Assembly (NCBI GenBank): GCA_963829355.1
Contig: CAWHHZ010000015.1
Location: 1-64,000, forward strand
Direction: 5' to 3'
DNA length: 64,000 nt
From: CAWHHZ01 sp963829355
GTDB taxonomy: Bacteria > Acidobacteriota > Thermoanaerobaculia > Gp7-AA8 > JAHWKK01
Positions 1-7,583 of the stretch are shown here, in pieces (the stretch's first letter is position 1; each line of letters begins with the position of its first letter). The notes beneath the pieces are model-generated. The model was not told the origin of the DNA, ran no database searches, and worked only from the letters and a program-made list of their open reading frames with translations. Both the position numbers and the translations under genes were made by a program.

Positions 1-32
1 TGTATAGTTCACGCATCGAAAGGAGCTGTCTC

Positions 33-812
33 ATGCGAATCAGAGCCTCACTGGTTCTTCTGTCCGTTCTTCTTGCGAGCATCTTTACTCTCGGGTGCTT
101 CGAGATCGAACAATCGATCGAGCTCGACCGTGATATGAGTGGTACCGCAGATCTCGAGATCGGTATCGACTTCGAGCCGATGATTCTCGTCATGGCGACG
201 ATGCAACGTCAGATGGAGGGGAAAGAAGGTCCGCCCAGCGAGGAGGATCTGGCTAAGGCCCGAGCAGAGTTCAAGTCCCAGAACGCATCTCCGGATGATG
301 ACCTGCCTTCGATCGAAGAGGCCAATGAGAAGCTTCCCGAGGGGATCCGGCTTCTCGATATGAAGGTTGACGAGAACGACCTGAATGTCTCGACTCACTT
401 CAAGTTCGCCTTCGACGAGCTGAAGAAGCTCGTCGGGCTCCAACTCCCCTCGAAGGACGATGTCCAGAAGCAGGGGATCATGGATTCTCCCTTCGAGAAC
501 CTCGAGCTCGTCGAGGAGGGAGACACATTCACCATTCGGACGAAGCCATCAAATCCCACTGAGAGTGTCGAGCAGCAAGTCGCCGATCAGGGGGCAGAGC
601 CGGACCCTGCGATGGAAAAGATGATGGAGGATGCCTTCAGTAATCTCCGGTTCACGTGGAAGATCAAGGCCCCGTTTGAGGTCGTCTCGCACAATGCCAC
701 ACGCGTGGACGGCGACACGTTGATCTGGGAGTTCGACATGGAGCGCTTCAAGCAGATGGAATCCGCGGGAGATGACGACGAGATCGGCGTTCAGGTGACC
801 TACCGGAAGTAA
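33..812 (+). CDS. Uncharacterised outer-membrane-type lipoprotein
   Basis: The 259-residue product starts with a hydrophobic signal sequence of about 20 residues ending in a lipobox (TLGC), so it should be lipidated on Cys22 and exported. The mature part is acidic, predicted soluble and mixed alpha/beta. It opens with FEIEQSIELDRDMSG, reminiscent of LppM-like lipoproteins whose first strands carry such patterns, but I cannot assign a family firmly. A GGAG-type ribosome-binding site lies 8-10 bases before the ATG. It stands alone and is followed by a hairpin terminator shared with the convergent gene. Function unknown. Confidence 0.85.
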   Translation: MRIRASLVLLSVLLASIFTLGCFEIEQSIELDRDMSGTADLEIGIDFEPMILVMATMQRQMEGKEGPPSEEDLAKARAEFKSQNASPDDDLPSIEEANEKLPEGIRLLDMKVDENDLNVSTHFKFAFDELKKLVGLQLPSKDDVQKQGIMDSPFENLELVEEGDTFTIRTKPSNPTESVEQQVADQGAEPDPAMEKMMEDAFSNLRFTWKIKAPFEVVSHNATRVDGDTLIWEFDMERFKQMESAGDDDEIGVQVTYRK

Positions 813-822
813 GTGTAGAGAA

Positions 823-849
823 TAAGGGCGACCCGCGGGGTCGCCCTTA
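823..849. terminator. Bidirectional hairpin terminator
   Basis: A near-perfect inverted repeat (arms 823-834 and 837-849, GC-rich, very short loop) sits in the 46-base gap between two convergent genes. It can serve both. The T tract is weak, so termination strength is uncertain. Confidence 0.6.
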
Positions 850-858
850 CGATTCGCT

Positions 859-1548
859 TCAGTGGATCGGCTCGATGATGATCTTTGCGACCGGATTGAG
901 CCACCCGAGCCTCGAAGGATCGAGATCACCGAATCCGTGGATCCCACTCGAGATCGAGACCACTCCTTCGGCTCCGGCGGTGTCGCGCATGCCACCCGAG
1001 CCGCAGGGCGGTCCCGGTATGAAGTCGCAGTCCTCGGAGTTGTGCTCGGAGCCCGCATCGTAGGCCGGAATCAGGATCTCCTGGCGGTCCCGGTGCTGGA
1101 TCTCATACGAGTCGAGCCCGTAGAACGAGTCGTTCGTCGAGCCGAGCATGCCCATGATCGAAAGACTGTCAGCCTGCCACGGTGCCTCGATTTCGATGGT
1201 GACGGAACTCCCGAGGAAGAAGGGGCCGTCTCCCGCAACGGAAACCTGCTGAACGTTTTCGGCTCCCATGAGCGCAGAAATCATCATCGAGGCGTCTCCC
1301 TCCTCCGCGAGGAGCGCAAGTCCCTCACTGGCGGGCTCTCCCGGCTCGAACAGATCCAGATTGTCATTGTGAACGACGATCAGAGCCGGTGAGAAGGGCT
1401 GCCCGGGAGTCATGTTGACGATCGTCACCCTGAACCGGGTCGACGCATGATTCACCTCAACCGATCGCGCCCGCTCCCCGGCGCTGGCGACTACGGCGAT
1501 GAGAATGACGGCGAAGGTGACCAGGACGTTTCTTACTGAGTGTGTCAT
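859..1548 (-). CDS. Secreted spondin-domain protein
   Basis: The start is placed at 1548 because AGGAG lies 7 bases upstream and the following residues (MTHSVRNVLVTFAVILIAVV) form a signal peptide cut after ASAG. The mature protein reads like a Spondin_N domain: an early strand RFRVTIVNMTPGQPFSPALI, then PGEPASEGLALLAEEGD, and a late aspartate-rich segment with AYDAGSEHNSEDC. Bacterial spondin-domain proteins are secreted and usually of unknown role; in animals the domain mediates matrix adhesion. Four cysteines in the second half may form disulfides. The gene is monocistronic and convergent with the preceding lipoprotein gene. A longer in-frame reading to 1623 lacks a ribosome-binding site. 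Confidence 0.8.
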   Translation of the reverse strand: MTHSVRNVLVTFAVILIAVVASAGERARSVEVNHASTRFRVTIVNMTPGQPFSPALIVVHNDNLDLFEPGEPASEGLALLAEEGDASMMISALMGAENVQQVSVAGDGPFFLGSSVTIEIEAPWQADSLSIMGMLGSTNDSFYGLDSYEIQHRDRQEILIPAYDAGSEHNSEDCDFIPGPPCGSGGMRDTAGAEGVVSISSGIHGFGDLDPSRLGWLNPVAKIIIEPIH

Positions 1549-1725
1549 GTCGTTTCTCCTTGTCTCGTTGTGGATTGCTTTCACAGCTTCCACTTTGAAT
1601 CGCGGAGATAACGCCCTCTTCACAGGAATCTAAAATTTGCATCACGAGCCGGAACACTGTAGCGTGATTGGCCGGGCAACACTGCGAATCGTGCCGATCG
1701 AGGGTGGGGCACGCGGAGCGGCGGA

Positions 1726-3213
1726 TCAACGTGCCAATGGCAGATGGAACGTGAATGTCGTTCCACGCTGAAGCTGGCTGGTCACTTCGAGAATGCTGCC
1801 GTGAAGCTCGACGATTCTCTTCGCGATTGCGAGGCCGAGGCCGGCGCCACCGCTGGTCCTGGCGACATCGCGACGACCGGATCGATAGAAGCGCTCGAAC
1901 ACGTGGGGCAGATCCTCCCCGGAGATGCCGGTGCCTGTATCGGCTACCCTCACGCGCAGATGATCTCCCGAGCGGTCGATCACGATCTCGATCGTGCCAT
2001 CCGGCGGCGTGAAGCGAATCGCGTTCTCGATCAGATTCTGGAGCACGCGTTCCAGCAGGCCGATGTCGACCGGCGCACTGGGGAGGTCGGAAGGAATCAC
2101 CGACCGCAGGACGATTGCTTTCTTCTCGGCCTCGGCCCGTAATTTCTGAACGACGTCCTGAATCAGTTCCCCCACCGAACACGTCTCGAACTCGGGCACC
2201 GCCTCGTTCGCCTCGAGCTTGGAGAGCTCGAACAGCTCGGTGACCAGTTTTCCCAGTCGCTCTCCATGACGACGCGCGATCTCGAGGCACTCCCGTCGCT
2301 CAGCCGCGGAGAGCGAATCTTCCTTGACCAGAGCCGTCTCGATGTACCCCTGAAGCGCGGCAAGCGGCGTCCTCAGATCGTGCGAGACATTGACGACGAG
2401 TCTCCGCCGCAATTCATCCGTTCTCTTCAGTTCGCTCACCTGATCGATGATCCGTTCGGACATCCGATCGATCGCATTGCCGAGCCGACCAATCTCGTCA
2501 TCGGTCGTCGTGTCGATATCGTGTTCCAAAGGCTGCGAGAAGTCACTCCTCTGAAATTTCTCGACCGCTCGACTCAGACCTCGAAGGCGTTTCGTGAGGA
2601 GGTAGAACGCCAGAAGACCCGCGACCAGCGCCAGAAGGAGACCCAGAGTAACGAGCGTGGCAGTCGTTCTGACGATCTGGCTTGCTGCCAGACTCTCGGT
2701 CACGGAATCGACCTGCTGACTCGACAGGATGACGTACAGATATCCTTCGAGAGCTCCGTCGTCCGAGACGATCGGCGCAGCAGAAAAATACTTCCTGCGT
2801 CCCTCGTTTCTCGGATCATCCCCACGGACCAGTTCGTCGTCGTCCGAAGACAGAAGCTGCTGAACGGGATCGAGAGCGACCCGATCGAGGACGACTTCGC
2901 CGGGAGGAGCAGAAAACGCGAGTATGCTGCCGGAGGGATCGAGCAGATAGAGCTCGATGGAAGGATTGATCACCATCAGGTCGTGAAACAGTGATTTCAG
3001 CGCTGGCTGATCGATCTCTCCATCGTCGATGAGCTTCCGGTCGCCGGCGATCTGTTCCGCAACCTCCGCCTGCAGATACAAGCCTACCTCGTCGCGATAG
3101 AGCTCGGCGGATCTGATGATGATGAAGGAGAAGATCGCGGCGATCACGAGAAAGATCGCGAAGAGAGCGAGGGCGAGTTTCGCGTAGAGGGTTCGTGGCC
3201 GCACCGTCGTCAT
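1726..3213 (-). CDS. Sensor histidine kinase (two-component system)
   Basis: A 495-residue inner-membrane kinase. Order: transmembrane helix about 10-32, periplasmic sensor of about 150 residues, second helix about 185-207, HAMP linker, HisKA dimerisation domain with the H-box NVSHDLRTPLAAL (phospho-His near residue 278), then a HATPase domain with N-box NLIENAIRFT, G1 DTGTGIS and G2 GGAGLGLAI. All catalytic boxes are intact. The ATG overlaps the stop of the upstream response regulator by four bases (ATGA), so the two are translationally coupled. The periplasmic sensor resembles a PhoR/VicK-like single-fold sensor, but the signal cannot be read from sequence. Confidence 0.93.
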   Translation of the reverse strand: MTTVRPRTLYAKLALALFAIFLVIAAIFSFIIIRSAELYRDEVGLYLQAEVAEQIAGDRKLIDDGEIDQPALKSLFHDLMVINPSIELYLLDPSGSILAFSAPPGEVVLDRVALDPVQQLLSSDDDELVRGDDPRNEGRRKYFSAAPIVSDDGALEGYLYVILSSQQVDSVTESLAASQIVRTTATLVTLGLLLALVAGLLAFYLLTKRLRGLSRAVEKFQRSDFSQPLEHDIDTTTDDEIGRLGNAIDRMSERIIDQVSELKRTDELRRRLVVNVSHDLRTPLAALQGYIETALVKEDSLSAAERRECLEIARRHGERLGKLVTELFELSKLEANEAVPEFETCSVGELIQDVVQKLRAEAEKKAIVLRSVIPSDLPSAPVDIGLLERVLQNLIENAIRFTPPDGTIEIVIDRSGDHLRVRVADTGTGISGEDLPHVFERFYRSGRRDVARTSGGAGLGLAIAKRIVELHGSILEVTSQLQRGTTFTFHLPLAR

Positions 3214-3968
3214 TGGTCGCCTCTGGAGAAGTCGTGAAACTTATAGCCGACGCCCCACACCGTGACGATGTAGTCGGGGTGCGATGGATCGCTCTCGATC
3301 TTCGATCGCAACCTGTTGATGTGCGAGTTCACGGTGTGTTCATAGCCACTGTGGCTGTATCCCCAAACGAGATCCAGAAGATCGGCGCGGGTGTAGACGC
3401 GCCCTGGATGCTGCGCGAACTGGCAGAGCAGATCGAATTCCTTTGCGGTCAGGTGGAGGAGCTCACCATCGAGCCTGACTTCGCGTCGTTCCTGGTCGAT
3501 CCGGAGACCTCCCGCACGAATCTCATTCTGATGCGCCGGAGGAGCCTGCAACGCTTCGATTCTGCGAAAGATCGCCTTGACCCGTGCCACGAGCTCGAGC
3601 ACATTGAACGGTTTGGTCAGGTAGTCGTCCGCCCCAATCTCGAGACCGACGATCCTGTCGAGCTCGGACGAACGGGCCGTGAGCATCAGGATCGGAGTGT
3701 AGGCGGACTGCAGACGGATTCGCTTGCAGATCTCGGTTCCATCGAGCAGTGGAAGTCCGAGATCCAGAATCACGAGATCCCACTCTGTAGCGGTTGCCTT
3801 CTCCAGACCCTCATTGCCGTCCGTCGCGTGCTCGATCGAGCCGAGGTCACGCAGATGAATCGAAATCAACGAGCGCAGATCGGCATCGTCCTCGATGACG
3901 AGGATGCGACGTTCTTGATGACCGGAGCTGGTGGTCGACATCGATTCAGTCTGCCGTGTGATCTTCAT
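3210..3968 (-). CDS. OmpR/PhoB-family response regulator
   Basis: Receiver domain (residues about 20-135) with the acidic pair in VIEDDADLRSL, the phospho-acceptor Asp in LVILDLGLPLLDG, Thr in MLTAR and Lys in YLTKPFN, followed by a C-terminal winged-helix DNA-binding domain (LTAKEFDLLCQFAQHPGRVY; VNSHINRLRSKIE; VWGVGYKF). It is the cognate partner of the kinase encoded immediately downstream with a 4-base overlap. Of three in-frame ATGs I chose 3968, which has GAGG six bases upstream; 3983 and 3941 are alternatives. Targets are unknown; the neighbouring channel gene is one candidate by position only. Confidence 0.92.
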   Translation of the reverse strand: MKITRQTESMSTTSSGHQERRILVIEDDADLRSLISIHLRDLGSIEHATDGNEGLEKATATEWDLVILDLGLPLLDGTEICKRIRLQSAYTPILMLTARSSELDRIVGLEIGADDYLTKPFNVLELVARVKAIFRRIEALQAPPAHQNEIRAGGLRIDQERREVRLDGELLHLTAKEFDLLCQFAQHPGRVYTRADLLDLVWGYSHSGYEHTVNSHINRLRSKIESDPSHPDYIVTVWGVGYKFHDFSRGDQ

Positions 3969-4262
3969 GGAAACCTCGCTCAATTATCACGTTTCGATCA
4001 CGAAGAGCTCGATTCCAGGCGACCAGCACGCGAGACTTCCTCGGCAATCAGAAGCGCGAGAGGGTCGAGCTCTCACATTCGCGCTCGCCCATATCTCAGA
4101 AGGCAGCGTACCAGTCATAGCCGCCTTTCGCCCACTCGTCCGCTAGTATTGAGCGGTCTGGCGGACCGCACCAAACCGTTACTTCTCTTGGGGCTCGGGG
4201 ATCGGGGCGGGGATCGATTCATTTCCCAGGACGTCCGGTCCGATCGGAGAACCCTGATCGCG

Positions 4263-5270
4263 TCACGATGGATCGGCAGTCGTGCCGGTCGCCTGCCTTG
4301 TCTCGATCGTGGCCGGCTCGACTTCGTGGAGACGGTTGATATTGACGCTGATCCGGCCCTCCCCGTCCAGTGGATTAAAGATGCTCGCGAACTTCGCTCC
4401 GTAGACGACCTCGGCTCCCTTGTAGGAGCTTCGTGCGTGAACCGTCTGTGAGCTCGTCTCGTCGAAGCCGGTCAGCAGGATCAGGAACTCCGCGTCGCAA
4501 TCGAGAAGATCCTCGGGAGTGTACTCCACGAGTGGACTCGATTCGGTGATCGGGTGGACGACCGTCCAGGAGAGCGGGAAGAACACGACCGAACTTCTCT
4601 CCAGGGCCAGTTCCGTGAACTCACGCTTCGAGGGCTCGTCTCGCTTGCGCCGGGCGAACAGTACCTTGCACTGGAGATTGATCAGCTGATTCTGTTTCTG
4701 GTTCGCGATCCGGAACATGAACGCGCTCGTTCCCTCATACGGCGCGATCACGGCGCTTCGGCTGAAGATGATCCTCGCCTGCGGTCGCGAGAAGCGCGCG
4801 AAGATGATCCCGGCCGCGACCGCGACGCTGAGAAATCCCACGAGTGCCTCGCTCACCACGACGAGGTGAGCGGCCACGGTCACCGGTGCGATGTTGCCAT
4901 AGCCGATCGTCGAGAGCGTTTCGACGCTGAAGAAGAAGCAGCTCAGAAATCGCAGACCGGGGGTCGTACCGACCGAGCCCTCGAGCGCTCCGGGGCCGAG
5001 GAGATAGTAGGTGGTGGCGAACAGACCGTTGATCGCGAGGAAAAAGAAGATGACGAGCAGAAGAAGACGCGGCCACGAGATCTTCATCATCAGGTCGTAC
5101 AGGTGGATCGAGTCCCAGAACCCGAGGCCCTCCTTCGCCACGTTGAACGTGCCGTCCCTGTTGAGAAAGCGCCTCCTGCTCTCGCGCGCGACGATCGCAC
5201 CGAACCCGAGATCGATCTCCCGTGCTTTCGAAGGATCTGCCGGCGTTTCGCTGCCTGAGCCTCGAACCAT
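4263..5270 (-). CDS. Inward-rectifier potassium channel, KirBac type
   Basis: The 335-residue protein has the KirBac layout: an amphipathic slide helix (WDSIHLYDLMMKISW), outer helix, pore helix and the K+ selectivity filter TIGYGN, inner helix with a glycine hinge, and a C-terminal cytoplasmic beta-rich Kir domain starting at RPQARIIFSRSAVIAPY. The filter and the SRSAVI/PYEG segment are hallmark Kir features. It should form a tetrameric inner-membrane K+ channel gated from the cytoplasm, for example by lipid or pH. No convincing ribosome-binding site precedes the ATG at 5270. It is monocistronic, with the two-component genes 0.3 kb downstream on the same strand. Confidence 0.9.
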   Translation of the reverse strand: MVRGSGSETPADPSKAREIDLGFGAIVARESRRRFLNRDGTFNVAKEGLGFWDSIHLYDLMMKISWPRLLLLVIFFFLAINGLFATTYYLLGPGALEGSVGTTPGLRFLSCFFFSVETLSTIGYGNIAPVTVAAHLVVVSEALVGFLSVAVAAGIIFARFSRPQARIIFSRSAVIAPYEGTSAFMFRIANQKQNQLINLQCKVLFARRKRDEPSKREFTELALERSSVVFFPLSWTVVHPITESSPLVEYTPEDLLDCDAEFLILLTGFDETSSQTVHARSSYKGAEVVYGAKFASIFNPLDGEGRISVNINRLHEVEPATIETRQATGTTADPS

Positions 5271-5407
5271 GCGGTGATTGTAGATGACAGCGCCTACTCG
5301 GCGTCACGCGAAGGATTGGTTGGTGCGCTTCGCCGCCAGGGCGAGGTCTCCTACTGCGACGAAAACCTTATGAATAATCCGTGACAAAGGGACAAATCCG
5401 TGACAAA
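5271..5407. other. Intergenic stretch upstream of the channel gene
   Basis: There is no coding signal here. Near its right end it contains a truncated start (5389-5398) of the hairpin repeat that follows. Confidence 0.4.
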
Positions 5408-5556
5408 GGGACAGGTCTTTGTTTGGCGGTGGATCTACCGTGACAAAGGGACAGGTCTTTGTTTGGCGGTGGATCTACGAGGGGTAGAGTTTTGAGCTGA
5501 TTTGCGCTGATTTTCTACGGGTGGTGGAAACAACCGGAGACCAAAGACCTGTCCCC
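5408..5556. repeat. Hairpin repeat family 1, copy A (subfamily I, left arm duplicated)
   Basis: The outer arms are GGGACAGGTCTTTG on the left and its complement, ending GACCTGTCCCC, on the right. Inside is a small stem TCTAC-GAGGG-GTAGA. The left arm is present twice in tandem (5408-5438 and 5448-5478, period about 40), with a further stub at 5389-5398. The internal spacer and right part are nearly identical to copy D (13523-13633). No transposase is nearby; the structure resembles REP/BIME-type elements mobilised in trans. Confidence 0.75.
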
Positions 5557-5602
5557 GATCCCCCTTCTCCGAGACGTTCCCCATCTCCCTGTTCTGCGGG
5601 AT

Positions 5603-5787
5603 TACGCAATCGCTGACCTTCTCGGTCACCTCAGCCATTCGCGCGTCGGTTCCCTCGACTCGATACGCGTCCTCCGCGAAGAGCTCCTTCGCCTCCTCGA
5701 GCCGCTCGGCCGAGCAACCGCCTGCGAATGCCGGCATGAACGCGATGCACTCTCGCGGGAACTGATCACACTCGCTGTGTGCCGCTG
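5603..5787 (-). pseudogene. C-terminal relic of an M1-family aminopeptidase
   Basis: Reading the minus strand from 5787 gives about 60 open codons with no start of their own. The segments RECIAFMPAFAGGCSAE, AKELFAEDAYRVEGTD and EVTEKVSDCV match the C-terminal end of ERAP1-like M1 metallopeptidases (pattern PAFAGG..., FF.D...R.EG, ...C.). The catalytic domain is absent and the similarity ends about 45 bases before repeat copy A. I infer a decayed or rearranged gene. Family assignment is from remembered pattern, not alignment. Confidence 0.5.
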
Positions 5788-5839
5788 ATCACCGCCTTTG
5801 GAGGACGCGGCGCTCAGGATGTCGGGCTGGAGGACACTG

Positions 5840-7189
5840 ATGAAGATCTCGACCTGTCTGATTCTATTCGCCGCGGTGGCGCTGCCTGTCGCAGCTCAGA
5901 ATACCGACATCGAAGCTCTCTCGGGACTGCAGTTCGACTTCGGAAATCCCGGCGCACGGGCTCTGGGAATGGGTGGAGCGTTCATCGGCCTTGCCGACGA
6001 TGCCTCTGCGGCTGAAGCAAATCCAGCGGGACTGACGATTCTCCGGAAGAGCGAGGCATCCGTGGAAGCTCGCCGAACCACCATCACCCAGACCTTCGGA
6101 ACTGGCGGCTACTGGCCGTACGTGACTTCCACCGATTTCCCGACGGACGCAACGGCGATTTCATTTGCCAGCGTCGTCATACCCGCCGGCAGTTGGGCGC
6201 TCGCGCTCTACCATCACTCGCCGCTGGAGCTCGACACGAACGACGATCTGATCTCCCGGTACCCGACTCCCACGTATTATGTGGGGCCGAACGGGCCGCT
6301 CGACCGCGAGAGCTGTGCGGACGATCCGGCTTGCATCACCCGACAGATCTATCCTTATTCGACCGCGGTGTCGCTCGACCTCGAGACGTGGGGCGTCGCT
6401 CTCGCGTTCGATCTGGGGGATGTGTCGATCGGAGGCGGGGTGCGCTATCACACATTCAGGGAGTCGTCCTCGAGCCACCGCGTGGATCTCGACCTTCCGG
6501 GGCCGCCGACATTTCTCATTCTGCAGCGAAATGCTTCCGGAGCCTGGGATGAAAAGGACAGTGACATCACCTGGGTGGCAGGACTCAAGTGGAACCTTCG
6601 CGATGATCTCAGTGTGGGCGCAGTCTACAAGGACGGCCCCGGTTTCCCGACCCAGCTCTACGCCAGCGATGTGACGAACGGAGAAGGCGGGGCTCTCGAC
6701 GCGATTGCCATGACGCGATTCGACGTACCCGACGTTGCCGGTATGGGCGTATCCTGGCGTCCCTCGGCGCCTCTGACACTCAACCTCGACGTGATCTACA
6801 TCGGTTACTCGAGTCTGACCAACGACTTCGTGTCCCTGATGGAAGTGAAGTACAGCGACGGTAAGCTCCAGGACCTCGAGCAGGTCACAGGCTACGATTC
6901 AAATGACGTGGTCGAGATCCATGCCGGGGTCGAATACTTCCTGCCGACCAGGACGCCACTGGCGATCCGGACCGGCTGGTGGCGCGATCCCTCGCACAGC
7001 ATGGTCTTTCGGGGGGAGCTGCTGGCGGACCATGACATCGCGGCGAGCATCCTCTTTCCAGAGCAGGCCGATCAGAACCATTTCACGTTCGGGGTTGGCC
7101 TCTCGAGACCGGGGTGGCAGATCGATGCCGGATACGATTACTCCGAACGGCTGAAGATCGCATCGATCTCCTCCGTGATCCGTTTCTGA
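5840..7189 (+). CDS. FadL/OmpP1-like outer-membrane beta-barrel protein
   Basis: The start at 5840 is supported by GGAGG seven bases upstream and by the signal peptide MKISTCLILFAAVALPVAAQ. The mature protein starts with the family signature of FadL/UPF0164 barrels: GNPGARALGMGGAFIG followed by LADDASAAEANPAGL. The rest has alternating amphipathic strands and ends in a hydrophobic residue (SVIRF), as expected for BAM-assembled barrels. At about 449 residues it has the usual FadL length. It probably transports hydrophobic compounds or hydrocarbons across the outer membrane; the substrate is unknown. It stands alone between repeats. Confidence 0.85.
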   Translation: MKISTCLILFAAVALPVAAQNTDIEALSGLQFDFGNPGARALGMGGAFIGLADDASAAEANPAGLTILRKSEASVEARRTTITQTFGTGGYWPYVTSTDFPTDATAISFASVVIPAGSWALALYHHSPLELDTNDDLISRYPTPTYYVGPNGPLDRESCADDPACITRQIYPYSTAVSLDLETWGVALAFDLGDVSIGGGVRYHTFRESSSSHRVDLDLPGPPTFLILQRNASGAWDEKDSDITWVAGLKWNLRDDLSVGAVYKDGPGFPTQLYASDVTNGEGGALDAIAMTRFDVPDVAGMGVSWRPSAPLTLNLDVIYIGYSSLTNDFVSLMEVKYSDGKLQDLEQVTGYDSNDVVEIHAGVEYFLPTRTPLAIRTGWWRDPSHSMVFRGELLADHDIAASILFPEQADQNHFTFGVGLSRPGWQIDAGYDYSERLKIASISSVIRF

Positions 7190-7340
7190 GCGCCATTCGG
7201 AACCGTCACGTCTTTGGATAATGGCTCGAGGTTGGCCGCGTCTGCCGCATCACCGTCGCCAGCCGCGATCATGTCGAACTGAATGACCGGTGCGTGGCCG
7301 GTGATGTTCTCCGTGCCCCTTGCCTTGCGGTTCTGCTTTG

Positions 7341-7388
7341 CGGTGGGCTGGAGCCCACCGCGAGTCGGGGCTGGAGCCCCGACCCCCA
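7341..7388. repeat. Palindromic repeat family 2, copy 1
   Basis: Two adjacent stems: one around GTGGGCTGGAGCCCAC and a second around GGGGCTGGAGCCCC, followed by GACCCCC. Similar copies lie at 13788, 53914, 56537 and 56681. Extragenic, REP-like. Confidence 0.65.
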
Positions 7389-7410
7389 ACAACGGTGACC
7401 AACGACCAAA

Positions 7411-7520
7411 GGGACAGGTCTTTGGTTGGCGGTGAAGTCTACGAGGGGTAGAGTTTTTTGCCGATTCAGCGAGATTTTCTACGAGGGGGAGAATCGACCG
7501 TCGAACAAAGACCTGTCCCC
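7411..7520. repeat. Hairpin repeat family 1, copy B (subfamily II)
   Basis: A 110-base element with outer arms GGGACAGGTCTTTG and CAAAGACCTGTCCC and two internal TCTAC-gaggg-type hairpins; the second is slightly decayed (GGGGGAGA instead of GGGGTAGA). It is almost identical to copy C at 11634. Confidence 0.75.
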
Positions 7521-7583
7521 CTTCATTGTCTCTCTTCATTGTCTACGGAACGAAGCTCTGACCCCTGAGGACGCCCCTCGCGC

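Noticed and set aside
4554..5258. 234-codon frame antisense to the KirBac-type channel gene
   Set aside because: Same reason: charged low-complexity product, no ribosome-binding site, opposite an intact gene.
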